Assembly (NCBI RefSeq): GCF_002155695.1
Contig: NZ_MUYJ01000004.1
Coordinates: 124,001 to 188,000 of the forward strand
Direction of reading: 5' to 3'
DNA: 64,000 nucleotides
Source of the DNA: Erythrobacter tepidarius
Lineage (GTDB): Bacteria; Pseudomonadota; Alphaproteobacteria; Sphingomonadales; Sphingomonadaceae
Of this stretch, positions 8,916 to 17,791 are shown piece after piece. Under the pieces are notes generated by a model. It was not told where the DNA came from. It ran no database searches and was given only the letters and a program-made list of their open reading frames with translations. The position numbers and the translations under genes were made by a program. Positions within the stretch are counted from its first letter, which is position 1; every line of letters starts with the position of its first letter.

Positions 8916-9966
8916 GGCGCGCAATCAGCGGCCGCCACCAGGCTTCGTGGTCGAGATACCAGCGCAGCGTCTGGCGCAGGCCTTCCTCGAAACCGATCTG
9001 CGGCACGTAGCCGATCCTGGTCCGCGCCTTGGTCTCGTCGATCGCATAGCGGCGATCATGGCCGGCGCGGTCGGTGACAAAGGTCTTGAGGCCTCCGGTC
9101 GGCTGGCCCTTGGCGGCAGGCGCATCGGGGAACCGCTCGGCGAGGCCGTCGATCTCGGCAAAGGCGCGATCGACTTCGGCGCAGATGGTGTCGATCACGG
9201 TCATGTTGGGCAGCTCCGCCCCGCCGCCGATATTGTAGGTCTCACCCGGCACTCCGCGCTTGAGACAGGCCTCGATCCCGCGGCAATGATCCTCGACATG
9301 CAACCAGTCGCGCACGTTCATCCCGTCGCCATATATCGGCAGGTTGCGGCCGTGGAGCGCATTCAGCAGGAACAGCGGGATCAGCTTTTCGGGATATTGG
9401 TAGGGCCCGTAATTGTTCGAGCAATTGCTGGTCGTTACCTCCAGCCCATAGGTGTGGTGATAGGCGCGCACCAGGTGGTCCGAGGCCGCCTTGGATGCCG
9501 AATAGGGCGAATTGGGCGCATAGGGCGTGGTCTCGCTGAACGCCGGGTCGTTCGGCCCGAGCGATCCGAACACCTCGTCGGTCGAGATGTGGTGAAAGCG
9601 GTGCGGCACGCCGCTGCCCGCCAGCCACACGCTGCGCGCGGCCTTCAAGAGGCTGTTGGTACCGAGAATGTTGGTGTCGATGAAGGCATCCGGACCGCTG
9701 ATCGAACGATCGACATGGCTCTCGGCAGCGAAGTGGACCAGCGTATCGATGCCGTGTTCGCGCAGCAGACGTTCGACCAGCGCGGTATCGCGGATGTCGC
9801 CGACCACCAGCTCGGCATGGGGTGCGCCTTCGAGCGTCGAACGGTTGCCGGCATAGGTGAGCGCATCGAGCACGATCACCCGGTCTTCAGGGTGTCGGGC
9901 GTTCCAGTAGTGGACGAAGTTTCCGCCGATGAAGCCGGCGCCGCCGGTAACGAGCAGATTAGCCAA
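8908..9966 (-). CDS. rfbB: dTDP-glucose 4,6-dehydratase
   Basis: RfbB converts dTDP-glucose to dTDP-4-keto-6-deoxyglucose, the second step to dTDP-L-rhamnose. The extended-SDR features are clear: TGGAGFIGGNF near the N-terminus, HFAAESHVDRS, the STDEVFGSLG segment, and YxxxK in PYSASKAAS. No ATG fits. A TTG at 9966, overlapping the rfbD stop by 8 nt, gives 352 residues, the normal family length, and starts two residues before the first beta-strand. The longer frame back to 10047 would add an unrelated Arg-rich tail. Confidence 0.95.
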   Translation of the reverse strand: MANLLVTGGAGFIGGNFVHYWNARHPEDRVIVLDALTYAGNRSTLEGAPHAELVVGDIRDTALVERLLREHGIDTLVHFAAESHVDRSISGPDAFIDTNILGTNSLLKAARSVWLAGSGVPHRFHHISTDEVFGSLGPNDPAFSETTPYAPNSPYSASKAASDHLVRAYHHTYGLEVTTSNCSNNYGPYQYPEKLIPLFLLNALHGRNLPIYGDGMNVRDWLHVEDHCRGIEACLKRGVPGETYNIGGGAELPNMTVIDTICAEVDRAFAEIDGLAERFPDAPAAKGQPTGGLKTFVTDRAGHDRRYAIDETKARTRIGYVPQIGFEEGLRQTLRWYLDHEAWWRPLIARHA

Positions 9967-10816
9967 GCTTTGCTTCCTCTTCGAGCATCTTGCGCAAATT
10001 GGTGCGCCAGTGGATCGCCTCCGCCCCCAGTCGCGCGCGGGTGGCACGGCAATCGAGCAGCGAGAAGGCGGGGCGTTTGGCAGGGGTGGGATAGTCGGCC
10101 GTGGTCAGCGGCCGGATGATCGGCAGACGCGTCAGCAGCCCGCGGGCATGGGCCTCCTCGGCGATGGCGACTGCGAAATCATACCAGCTGGCCACGCCGG
10201 CATCGCAATGATGAAAGGTGCCAACGGTCTGGCGTTCAACCAGGCCCCAGATCGTTTCGGCCAGGCCCGTCGCCCAGGTCGGCGCGCCGATCTGATCGGC
10301 CACCACGCCCAGTTCGTCGCGCTCCTTCATCAGGCGGATCATGGTGCGCACGAAATTCGCGCCGCCCGCCTCGTAGACCCAGGCGGTGCGCACCAACAGG
10401 TCTTGCCCGCGCAGTTTGTCCTCGCCTTCGGCCTTGGTACGGCCATAGGCCGATTGTGGGTTGCGGCGCGCCTCGGGCGCGTATGGCGTGGAGGCCGTGC
10501 CGTCGAACACATAGTCGGTCGATACGTGAACCACCTTGCCGCCGGTGTCGGCCATGGCCGCAACCATGGTTGCGACGGCATCGGCGTTGATCGCGCGCGC
10601 GGTGGCCTCATCGCTTTCGGCCTTGTCGACCGCGGTGTAAGCGGCGGCATTAATGACGAGATCGGGCGCCTCGAGCCTCAGCCGCGCCGACAGCTTCGCC
10701 GCATCGGTCAGATCGACATCCTCGACATCGATCGCGCTGACCTTGGCCCAGTCCGGCGCCGTGCGCTGCAAGGCCCCGCCCAGCTGTCCTTTCGCGCCGG
10801 TGACCAGCACCCTCAT
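9959..10816 (-). CDS. rfbD: dTDP-4-dehydrorhamnose reductase
   Basis: RfbD reduces dTDP-4-keto-L-rhamnose to dTDP-L-rhamnose, the final step of the pathway. It has the N-terminal Rossmann motif VTGAKGQLGGAL, the AAYTAVDKAE segment typical of RfbD, and the STDYVFDG signature, over 285 residues. It overlaps rfbC upstream by 4 nt (ATGA) and rfbB downstream by 8 nt. Confidence 0.95.
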   Translation of the reverse strand: MRVLVTGAKGQLGGALQRTAPDWAKVSAIDVEDVDLTDAAKLSARLRLEAPDLVINAAAYTAVDKAESDEATARAINADAVATMVAAMADTGGKVVHVSTDYVFDGTASTPYAPEARRNPQSAYGRTKAEGEDKLRGQDLLVRTAWVYEAGGANFVRTMIRLMKERDELGVVADQIGAPTWATGLAETIWGLVERQTVGTFHHCDAGVASWYDFAVAIAEEAHARGLLTRLPIIRPLTTADYPTPAKRPAFSLLDCRATRARLGAEAIHWRTNLRKMLEEEAKLG

Positions 10817-11358
10817 GCGAACACCGGCACATCAGCCAGCGCCAGGCCGCGCGCATCCTTTTCGGAGATCAGCGGATCAATCCCGTTCAACGGCCATGCG
10901 ATCCCCACCGCCGGGTCGTTCCATGCCAATGTGTGCTCCGACTGCGGCGCATAGGGCGCGGTGCACTTGTAGAGGAAATCGGTATCGTCCGCGAGCGTCA
11001 GGAAGCCATGGGCGAAGCCTTCGGGCACCCAAAGCATCCGCTTGTTGGCCGCACTCAGTTCCACACCCACCCACTGGCCGAAGGTGGACGAAGAGGCACG
11101 CAGATCGACCGCGACATCGAACACCGCGCCGTTCGCCACCCGCACCAGCTTGCCCTGCGGGCCGGGATTCTGGAAATGAAGCCCGCGCAAGACGCCCTTC
11201 TGCGAGCGGCTGTGATTGTCCTGCACGAAGGCGAGATCGAGACCCGCAGCCGCAAACCCGGCCGCGTTCCAGGTCTCCATGAAAAACCCCCGCGCATCGC
11301 CGAATACGCGCGGCTCGATGATCAAAACGCCGGGTATGGCGGTTTCGATGATGTTCAT
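10813..11358 (-). CDS. rfbC: dTDP-4-dehydrorhamnose 3,5-epimerase
   Basis: A cupin-fold epimerase of 181 residues catalysing the third step of dTDP-rhamnose synthesis. Typical motifs are [28 protein letters not shown], with the catalytic-type His, and [12 protein letters not shown]. Both ends overlap neighbouring rfb genes by 4 nt, which fixes the start. Confidence 0.95.
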   Translation of the reverse strand: MNIIETAIPGVLIIEPRVFGDARGFFMETWNAAGFAAAGLDLAFVQDNHSRSQKGVLRGLHFQNPGPQGKLVRVANGAVFDVAVDLRASSSTFGQWVGVELSAANKRMLWVPEGFAHGFLTLADDTDFLYKCTAPYAPQSEHTLAWNDPAVGIAWPLNGIDPLISEKDARGLALADVPVFA

Positions 11359-12251
11359 GCCAGAACCGGTGCTTCGAGCAGCCTGACCAGATATTCGCCG
11401 TATCCCGACTTTCTCAAAGGCTCGGCGATTTGGCGCAGGCGCTCGGCGGTGATGAAGCCCTGCCGCCAGGCGATTTCCTCGGGACAGCAGATCTTGAGGC
11501 CCTGCCGCTCCTCGGTGATGCGCACATAGGTCGCCGCATCCAGCAGCGAGGCATGGGTGCCGGTGTCCAGCCAGGCAAAGCCGCGCCCCATGATCTCGAC
11601 CGACAAGGCCCCCTCATCGAGATAGAGGCGGTTGAGATCGGTGATCTCCAGTTCGCCACGCGCCGAGGGTTTGAGGTCGCGGGCGCGATCGGCCACGGTG
11701 TCATCGTAGAAATAAAGCCCGGTGACGGCATAGTTCGATTTGGGAAGCCTTGGCTTTTCCTCGATCGAGACGGCCTTGCCCTCCGCGTCGAACTCAACCA
11801 CGCCGAAAGCCTGCGGGTCATTGACCCGGTAGGCAAACACGCTCGCTCCTTCCATGCGCGCACTGGCCCGCTGCAGCAATTGGGGCAGGCCGTGGCCGTA
11901 GAAGATATTGTCGCCCAGAATCAGCGCGCTCGGACCGCCGCGCACGAAATCCGCACCAATGTGGAAGGCCTGCGCGAGGCCTTCGGGCTTGGGCTGGACA
12001 GCATAGCTGAGCGACACACCGAAATCGCTGCCATCTCCCAGAACCCGCTTGAACTGGCCGGCATCTTCGGGGGTGGTGATGATCAGAATGTCGCGGATCC
12101 CGGCCAGCATCAAGGTGCTGAGCGGGTAGAAGATCATCGGCTTGTCATAGATCGGCATCAGCTGCTTGGATACCCCGCGGGTGAGGGGGTAAAGCCGCGT
12201 CCCCGAACCGCCCGCAAGAATGATGCCGCGCCTGTTATGTCCGGTTGTCAT
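11355..12251 (-). CDS. rfbA: Glucose-1-phosphate thymidylyltransferase
   Basis: RfbA makes dTDP-glucose from dTTP and glucose-1-phosphate, the first step of dTDP-rhamnose synthesis. The nucleotidyltransferase signature [22 protein letters not shown] is followed by [17 protein letters not shown], and the length from ATG 12251 is 298 residues, as usual. A GGGGGAG ribosome site precedes it. An upstream in-frame ATG at 12266 would add only five residues. It is the first gene of the rfbACDB-acyltransferase operon, so the operon promoter should lie at 12252-12475. Confidence 0.95.
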   Translation of the reverse strand: MTTGHNRRGIILAGGSGTRLYPLTRGVSKQLMPIYDKPMIFYPLSTLMLAGIRDILIITTPEDAGQFKRVLGDGSDFGVSLSYAVQPKPEGLAQAFHIGADFVRGGPSALILGDNIFYGHGLPQLLQRASARMEGASVFAYRVNDPQAFGVVEFDAEGKAVSIEEKPRLPKSNYAVTGLYFYDDTVADRARDLKPSARGELEITDLNRLYLDEGALSVEIMGRGFAWLDTGTHASLLDAATYVRITEERQGLKICCPEEIAWRQGFITAERLRQIAEPLRKSGYGEYLVRLLEAPVLA

Positions 12252-12475
12252 GCGCTCCCCCGACATGCTGGCTGTCACCGCAGCAATTCCGGTTGCCGCA
12301 TTGCAGCATGAATGCCGCGGGTCAACGAAAAATCCGCCGGTGCCTTGGCCCGGAGCAAAATGAATGGCGTTCGCGAAGCGATGCGCTAGGACAAGGGCGA
12401 CAACCTGTCGTGATACGGGCACTCGTGCAACAACACCCAGTGGAAGCGGAATTGTCTCGGTCCGAGCAAAATTGC
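12252..12475. promoter_or_regulatory. Divergent region between rfbA and the lasso cluster
   Basis: This gap separates the leftward rfb operon from the rightward nucleotidyltransferase-exporter pair and should hold both promoters. The nucleotidyltransferase frame is open throughout it but codes for nothing family-like before about 12440. No clear boxes were identified. Confidence 0.4.
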
Positions 12476-13639
12476 ATGATCATCGACGCGGCAGACGAAT
12501 TTCTTGCAGGTTGCTTGCGTGCAGCCCTTGGCGATCAGCCGGTGCCGGCATGGCCAGCCTCGCTCGCGTCGCCGGAGGATTACGATGTTCTGGCTCGCCG
12601 CACCCGTTTCCACGGAATAGCGGTGGTGCTTGGTCAAGCGCCCGGCGTACTGGCCAGCTGGCCGGGGCAGGTGGCCGAAGCGGTGCGCAGCGAGATGCGG
12701 CTGGCAGGATTGTGGGAAGAGCTGCACCGCAACACCATCAGCGGGATCCTCTCGAGCCTCGCTGAAGGCGGCATCGAGACGATCCTGCTCAAGGGCACGG
12801 CGCTGGCCTATCTGTATTACGAGGATCCCGCCGCCCGGCGCCGCGGCGATACCGATCTGCTGATCCGCCCGCAGCACCTTGCCCGGGCCCGCAGCATTCT
12901 GGCAAGCGCCGGATGCTTCCGGCGCGAAGACCCCCATGGCCTGCATTGCCAGGAAACCTGGTTGGTTGATTGTGGTGCGGGGATGGAGCATTCGATCGAC
13001 CTGCACTGGGAACCGAGCGATCGTCCGGTACTGCAGAAAATCCTTGATGCCGAACGCATTTGGCAGGGACGCGCGCCGGTGACACGGCTATCGCCCCATG
13101 CCTTTGCGCCCGATCCCCTGATGATGCTGGTACACGGCGCGATCAATCAGGCCTGGCATGTGGCGCGTGGCTACGGCGTTGAAGATGAACGGATTACCGG
13201 AGGACGACGCCTGATATGGGCGGTCGATTACCGTAAGCTGACATCAGGGTTCGATGAAAGCCAATGGCAGTCTCTTGCTGCCTTTTGCGAGACGCATGAT
13301 GCAGCTGCAATTGTCCATGCCGCGCTTGACGGGGCGCAGCGGGATCTCGGGCTCTATGTGCCGGCCGAGCTAATGGCGCGTTTGCGCGCGGCGGCTCCGG
13401 GTTCGCCAGCCCTTGCCTATATTGCCAAGCCCGGCGTGGTGCAGGATTTCTGGCGCGATTTTCGAGCGACCCGCCGCATGAAAACCCGGGTGGAGATGAT
13501 CCGGACAATGGCTTTCGCGCCCAGATCCCACCTGCTGAAGAAGTATCCGCACTGCGCGCACTGGCCCACCAGCCTGCTGCAATTGCGGCGCTACGGCGAG
13601 GCTCTGATGCGCTGGAACAAGCCGGAACGAACGCCATGA
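12476..13639 (+). CDS. Nucleotidyltransferase family protein (PF14907-like)
   Basis: A 387-residue protein with the core of the uncharacterised nucleotidyltransferase family PF14907: [19 protein letters not shown] followed by [10 protein letters not shown], where the two acidic residues would bind the metal. Relatives accompany HprK-like kinases in some lasso-peptide clusters, including the phosphorylating paeninodin cluster, and also in some exopolysaccharide loci (the HPr-rel-A system). ATG at 12476 is chosen; a GTG at 12440 is possible and neither has a strong ribosome site. It is coupled to the exporter gene by ATGA. The substrate is unknown; a role in tailoring the lasso peptide is inferred from context. 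Confidence 0.7.
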   Translation: MIIDAADEFLAGCLRAALGDQPVPAWPASLASPEDYDVLARRTRFHGIAVVLGQAPGVLASWPGQVAEAVRSEMRLAGLWEELHRNTISGILSSLAEGGIETILLKGTALAYLYYEDPAARRRGDTDLLIRPQHLARARSILASAGCFRREDPHGLHCQETWLVDCGAGMEHSIDLHWEPSDRPVLQKILDAERIWQGRAPVTRLSPHAFAPDPLMMLVHGAINQAWHVARGYGVEDERITGGRRLIWAVDYRKLTSGFDESQWQSLAAFCETHDAAAIVHAALDGAQRDLGLYVPAELMARLRAAAPGSPALAYIAKPGVVQDFWRDFRATRRMKTRVEMIRTMAFAPRSHLLKKYPHCAHWPTSLLQLRRYGEALMRWNKPERTP

Positions 13640-15303
13640 AGCTGGCTTTCCTCGCGGCACGGATCCGACCCTTTGCTGCAGAACTGGCAACGATCAGCGC
13701 GCTCTCGCTTGTCAGTGCCTTTGCCACGCTGGCGCTGCCATGGCTGGCCGGAAACTTCCTGTCGGGCGTGTTGGGTGACAGATCCATCGACACCCGCCTG
13801 ACCTTGGCGTTGCTGGTGGTTGCGCTGGTCGGTCTGACCGCTGTCAACATTCTGGTCGCGATTCTGTCGGAGCTGGCTTCGGGAAGGATCCTCGCGGGGC
13901 TGCGCCGCGAGACCTATGATCACCTTCAGGCGATGCCGATCAGCTTCCACGACCGCAGCCGGACCGGCGATCTGCTGACGCTGATGACCTACGAGGTCGA
14001 CCGGCTGAGCCGATTTCTCACCACCACGCTGGCCGGCGTGCCCTCGATGGTGATCACGGCTGGCGGCGCGGTGGTGCTGCTGTTCATGCTCGATCCGGTG
14101 ATGGCGCTGGTGGTGCCGATGCTCGTTCCGGTCTTCTTCGTGCTGCTCAAGCTGATGGGCAGACGGATGCGGGTGCTCGCCCGCAAGGCCCGCAAGGCCG
14201 AGACCAGGCTGATGTGCATGAGCGAGACCGATCTCGAAATGCTGCCCGCAATCAAGGCCTTCGCGGTAGAGGAGGAGTATCGCCGCCGGTATCATCAGGC
14301 GGTCGAGACAGCGCGCAAGCTTGCGCTCGATCAGGCGCGCCTGTCGGCCTTTGTCGGCCCGATTGTGGCGCTGATCGCCGGCCTTGGCGCAATCACCATC
14401 CTGTTGGTCGGCAGCGAACAGGTTGCCGCCGGAACCCGCACTCCGGGCGAGCTGTTCGCCTTCCTGCTCTATGCCGCGCTGCTGACGCGGCCGGTCTCGG
14501 GTCTTGCCGACAGCTACGGTGCCTTCCAGATCGCACGCGGCGCGCTTGCACGGCTCGAATCGGTGTTCGGCAAACCGGTCGAACCGGGCTATGCCGCGCC
14601 GCATCGGCTGGAGCGGGCCAAGGGCGCGATCGCCTTCGAGAACGTGACTTTCGCCTATCCGGGACGCCCGCCGGTGCTGACCAATCTCTCGCTGGCCATC
14701 GCGCCGGGCGAAATCATCGCCCTGACAGGGGCCAACGGCATCGGCAAATCGACCATGATCCGGCTGCTGCTGCGCTACTATGATCCGCAGGGCGGGCGGA
14801 TCACAATCGACGGGCAGGATATCGCCACGCTACAGGTTCAAGACCTGCGCCGGCAGTTCGGCTATGTCCCGCAGCGCCCCCTGCTGTTCAACGGCACGAT
14901 CCGCGACAACATCATATTCGGAACAGCCGGGGGGGATCCCGCCGCGCTCGAACGGGCGGTGGCCATGGCCCAAGCGAGCACCTTCATCGATCGCCTGCCG
15001 CAGGGGCTGGATACCGAGATCGGGGATGACGGCATCCGCCTGTCGGGCGGCCAGCAACAGCGCATCGCGCTCGCCCGCGCCCTCTATCGCGATCCGCCGG
15101 TTTACATCTTCGACGAAGCCACCAGCATGTATGATCTCGAGGGCGAAGCGGCTTTCGTCGAGGCCTGCATCCGCTCGCTTGGCGGGCGCACGGTGATTAT
15201 CATCACCCACCGTCCGGCGAGCCTCGCGCTGGCGCACCGCATCATTCACATGGATGAAGGCTGGCTGAGCGCGATGCAGGCGGACGGCTCTACACCGGGG
15301 TGA
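13636..15303 (+). CDS. ABC exporter, fused membrane and ATPase domains (lasso peptide export)
   Basis: A 555-residue half-transporter of the exporter type. The N-terminal ~300 residues hold about six membrane helices. The C-terminal ATPase has Walker A GANGIGKST, the LSGGQQQR signature, Walker B VYIFDEA and an ITHRPA switch histidine. Such exporters (the D protein) pump lasso peptides out and can confer immunity. It overlaps the nucleotidyltransferase by 4 nt and converges with the B1 gene, their ends overlapping by 14 nt. A role in polysaccharide export is less likely because the architecture is the peptide/lipid exporter type. Confidence 0.8.
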   Translation: MKLAFLAARIRPFAAELATISALSLVSAFATLALPWLAGNFLSGVLGDRSIDTRLTLALLVVALVGLTAVNILVAILSELASGRILAGLRRETYDHLQAMPISFHDRSRTGDLLTLMTYEVDRLSRFLTTTLAGVPSMVITAGGAVVLLFMLDPVMALVVPMLVPVFFVLLKLMGRRMRVLARKARKAETRLMCMSETDLEMLPAIKAFAVEEEYRRRYHQAVETARKLALDQARLSAFVGPIVALIAGLGAITILLVGSEQVAAGTRTPGELFAFLLYAALLTRPVSGLADSYGAFQIARGALARLESVFGKPVEPGYAAPHRLERAKGAIAFENVTFAYPGRPPVLTNLSLAIAPGEIIALTGANGIGKSTMIRLLLRYYDPQGGRITIDGQDIATLQVQDLRRQFGYVPQRPLLFNGTIRDNIIFGTAGGDPAALERAVAMAQASTFIDRLPQGLDTEIGDDGIRLSGGQQQRIALARALYRDPPVYIFDEATSMYDLEGEAAFVEACIRSLGGRTVIIITHRPASLALAHRIIHMDEGWLSAMQADGSTPG

Positions 15304-15568
15304 TCAGGCCCTTATCCGTGAGCTGTGCCGCAAGCGCCAGGATATCCTCCTCGATCCGGGCGCGCGGTGCATCATACTCCGCCTCGATCACATCGCACAC
15401 CTTGGTCAGCGTGCAGGAACTTTCGGAGAGGCATTCCCAGATCCGGCTGCCGACCGGATCGAGACCGAAGTAGAGGCCGCTGGCAAGATCGAGCAGCACC
15501 ATTTCACCCGCCACCTCGCGCGCGATAACGTCGTCGGACATCTGGAAGCGCTGATCGAGTGTCGTCAT
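15290..15568 (-). CDS. PqqD-family protein, lasso B1 (RiPP recognition element)
   Basis: A 92-residue PqqD-like winged-helix protein. The family pattern is visible: VAGEMVLLDLASGLYFGLDPVGSRIWECL, then a C-terminal EEDILALAAQLTDKGLI helix. In lasso systems the separate B1 protein binds the leader peptide and delivers it to the B2 protease. Its start overlaps the kinase stop by 4 nt (ATGA). PqqD-like proteins also accompany HprK-related kinases in exopolysaccharide loci, but here a matching precursor, B2 and cyclase make the lasso role the better reading. Confidence 0.8.
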   Translation of the reverse strand: MTTLDQRFQMSDDVIAREVAGEMVLLDLASGLYFGLDPVGSRIWECLSESSCTLTKVCDVIEAEYDAPRARIEEDILALAAQLTDKGLITPV

Positions 15569-16416
15569 GGTTCGGGGTTTGTCCTGATTTCGGCAAGAAT
15601 GGCGGAGATCACCATCGGGAGTTCCCCGTATCGGCGCGGGTAGTCAAGAGCGCAAACCGGGATTCTTTCGGACAATTGGCCAATACGTTCGAAATGCGCA
15701 CGCAATCGCGGCTTGTCCTCAACATCGAGCACAAAGGCATGGGGCAGCAGCTGGGCAAGCGCTTCCGGGCCCACGAACGGGTTGATCGCCAGCGGCGCAT
15801 CGTGATCCCGCCCGAGCACGTAGATGCGCGCCAGCGGCACCGCAGTCTCGGCAAAGGGCAAGTTTTCTCCGGCGGCGAGGCTGTGCTTGTCGTCATCCTC
15901 GGGATCGGGGAATTCGCGTTCGAGCAGCCACGCCGCACTATCGACGAACAGCCGCAAGCGTGAATGCTTGGGCTGGAGCATATAGGCATTGCCCGACAAG
16001 GCCAGCTCGATCACGTCCTCGGTCAGGAAGGGATAGCCGGCCTTGGCGAAGGCCCCGGCCAGTGTCGTCTTGCCACTGCGCGAGAGGCCGAGAAAGGCGA
16101 TCGCCTTGTCGCCGACAGCAACGGCGCTGCCATGCAGGAACAAGCCACCCAGATAATTACCGACGAGCGGGACGATGCCGTGTTGGAACAGGCTTTCAAA
16201 ATGATCGGGGGTGGTTTCGGGCGCGGGCCAGCCGCTCGCGCGGCGGGCGGCCAGGTCGATGGCGAAATCCGCCTCGCCCGGAAAGCGCACCAGAAAGCCC
16301 TCGGGCGGGCGATGAAACTCGGCCTTCACTTCGCCTTCGGGTGTCACCCAGCGATCATAGGGCTTGCTGGCGAGCGCGGGCTGAATCCGGGCGGGGTGGG
16401 ATACAAGCGTCAGCAC
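15565..16416 (-). CDS. HprK-like kinase
   Basis: A 283-residue kinase related to the C-terminal half of HPr kinase. After LHGSAVAVGDKAIAFLG comes the Walker A loop GLSRSGKT at about residues 110-117 and an LTEDV motif where HprK has its acidic pair. Kinases of this kind phosphorylate the C-terminal serine of the lasso peptide paeninodin. The predicted core here ends in proline, so if this enzyme acts on it the acceptor must be an internal Ser or Thr (S2, T4, T10 or T12). It lies 10 nt downstream of the methyltransferase and overlaps the B1 gene. The alternative is the HPr-rel-A kinase of exopolysaccharide loci. Confidence 0.75.
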   Translation of the reverse strand: MLTLVSHPARIQPALASKPYDRWVTPEGEVKAEFHRPPEGFLVRFPGEADFAIDLAARRASGWPAPETTPDHFESLFQHGIVPLVGNYLGGLFLHGSAVAVGDKAIAFLGLSRSGKTTLAGAFAKAGYPFLTEDVIELALSGNAYMLQPKHSRLRLFVDSAAWLLEREFPDPEDDDKHSLAAGENLPFAETAVPLARIYVLGRDHDAPLAINPFVGPEALAQLLPHAFVLDVEDKPRLRAHFERIGQLSERIPVCALDYPRRYGELPMVISAILAEIRTNPEP

Positions 16417-16426
16417 AAGAAGGGCA

Positions 16427-17554
16427 TCAGACAGCGCAATGATGGGCCAGCACCGACTTCACGAATTCCCGCACGGCCTGTTCGCTCGGAAACATGTCCG
16501 GCCACTCGGCCAGCACCCGATCGACGATCTCGTCGCCCGAGCGCTGGCCATCGACCTGCGCGAGCACGAAGGCGCGAGCCTTGCCCTCGTGGCTGAGCGT
16601 GAGCGGGCGAGCGGGCTGCTTGACCAAGTCGGCAGGGGTCAGGACCGTGCTCTTGAAGGTCGACATTTGCTGCCGCTTCGCTTGGCCGGGAGGCTGGATC
16701 GTCCACGAAATCAGGGTGTCATCAGCGCGAAAGCGCACCGTCACGCCGACCGCATCGCCGGCCTCGACAGGGAAGCTTTCCTCGGCCGGCAGGAACGCCT
16801 GCGAGCGGCGGATGCTTTCGTCCACCAGCGGGTTGTTGGTCATTCTGACGCCATCGCAAAGACGGCAGTCGAACCAGCCGGCGAGGCCGTCGAACCTGCC
16901 GGCGCGGGTCGCAGTGAGCACCGCTTCGAAGCTGAAGAAATCGGGTTCGTCCGCCGCGAGATCGACATGGCCGAGCGCAACCGGGGCAGCGATCAGATCA
17001 ACGGGCGAAAATTGATGGGAATACCGCACGTTGCGGCTGAGCCGGTCGAGCCAGCGAAACTGCCCAGGCACGCAGTCGCGCGTCCAGCCGTCCGCCTTGG
17101 CGAGGCATTCGTCCGACGAGACCCCGGCCACCATCAGATCCAGCGCCTGCGGAATCATCGCCCCGCCAGGCTTCAGAAACCGCTGGCGCGCGTCGCGCAT
17201 CAGCGGGATGATGCCGTAATCGAAACCGAAGAAGCCGACATGATCGCAGATGATCAGATCGACCGGTTCGGGCAGCACGGTGCGGAAAGTCGAGCCGGCG
17301 ATACATTCATAGCGGTCTCCATAACCGCAACGGTTCATCACCTCGCGCGCAAGATGAACCGCATCGCTGCTGTCGATACCCCACACCTTGTCCGCCCCGG
17401 CTTCGAGGCAGAACAGCCCGAGCACGCCGACGCCGCAGCCGAGATCGGCCACGCGTTCACCGGGCCTAAGCGTCGCTTCGATTGCCTGCCGGTAAAGCGC
17501 ATTGCGCCCGGGCAGGGTGAGATATTCGATATGCTCGGCGAGAACGTCGGACAT
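16427..17554 (-). CDS. PRMT-like methyltransferase with C-terminal PqqD-like domain
   Basis: A 375-residue protein. The N-terminal half is a SAM methyltransferase: VADLGCGVGVLGLF at about 36-48, acidic D61 at the end of strand 2. The following CDHVGFFGFDYGIIPLMRDA and FLKPGGAMIP resemble the region around the double-E loop of protein arginine methyltransferases, although the two glutamates themselves are not kept. A beta-rich middle follows. The last ~60 residues (AQVDGQRSGDEIVDRVLAEW and onward) look like a PqqD/RRE winged helix. ATG 17554 has GGAAG 8 nt upstream; a TTG at 17569 is in frame. It is the first gene after the precursor, so it probably methylates the lasso peptide or its precursor, with the tail possibly binding the leader. 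This is inference. Confidence 0.7.
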   Translation of the reverse strand: MSDVLAEHIEYLTLPGRNALYRQAIEATLRPGERVADLGCGVGVLGLFCLEAGADKVWGIDSSDAVHLAREVMNRCGYGDRYECIAGSTFRTVLPEPVDLIICDHVGFFGFDYGIIPLMRDARQRFLKPGGAMIPQALDLMVAGVSSDECLAKADGWTRDCVPGQFRWLDRLSRNVRYSHQFSPVDLIAAPVALGHVDLAADEPDFFSFEAVLTATRAGRFDGLAGWFDCRLCDGVRMTNNPLVDESIRRSQAFLPAEESFPVEAGDAVGVTVRFRADDTLISWTIQPPGQAKRQQMSTFKSTVLTPADLVKQPARPLTLSHEGKARAFVLAQVDGQRSGDEIVDRVLAEWPDMFPSEQAVREFVKSVLAHHCAV

Positions 17555-17602
17555 GGACAGAGCTTCCAAGACGCCGCGTTGGGCGGGGTCCTAAACATGA
17601 AA

Positions 17603-17629
17603 GCCTCGCCTAACAGGGTTAGGCGAGGC
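17603..17629 (-). terminator. Perfect 11-bp hairpin behind the lasso precursor (attenuator-like)
   Basis: GCCTCGCCTAA and its exact complement TTAGGCGAGGC flank a 5-nt loop. The element lies 30 nt downstream of the precursor stop and 49 nt before the methyltransferase start. In the transcribed direction it is followed by TTTCATGTTTAGG, a short T-run, so it may be a partial terminator or an mRNA-stabilising hairpin. Either would give more precursor than enzyme. Confidence 0.7.
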
Positions 17630-17659
17630 AATCTGAATAAGACAGGAAGAGGTTCTAGA

Positions 17660-17791
17660 TCAGGGAACCTGAACCATGGTGATGGTGCCGTCCATCATCA
17701 TCGTGCCGCTGCCACCAGTCAGATTGCGGACCGATCCGAATTCGACCAGACGCGGGCTCGAATAGGTGTTCTTGCTGATTTCCTTGGTCAT
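17660..17791 (-). CDS. Lasso peptide precursor (43 residues)
   Basis: Read directly by translating the minus strand. The leader (residues 1-26) has Y10-S-S-P13-R-L15, G19 and T25, matching the lasso leader pattern YxxPxL...G...T with Thr at the penultimate leader position. The predicted core is GSGTMMMDGTITMVQVP (residues 27-43). Gly1 and Asp8 of the core would form an 8-residue macrolactam ring, leaving a 9-residue loop and tail. The ring is unusual in having three consecutive Met. AGGA lies 7 nt before the ATG, and the ATG overlaps the cyclase stop (ATGA). A hairpin follows at 17603. By hand calculation the unmodified lasso would have a neutral monoisotopic mass near 1736.76 Da. Confidence 0.85.
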   Translation of the reverse strand: MTKEISKNTYSSPRLVEFGSVRNLTGGSGTMMMDGTITMVQVP

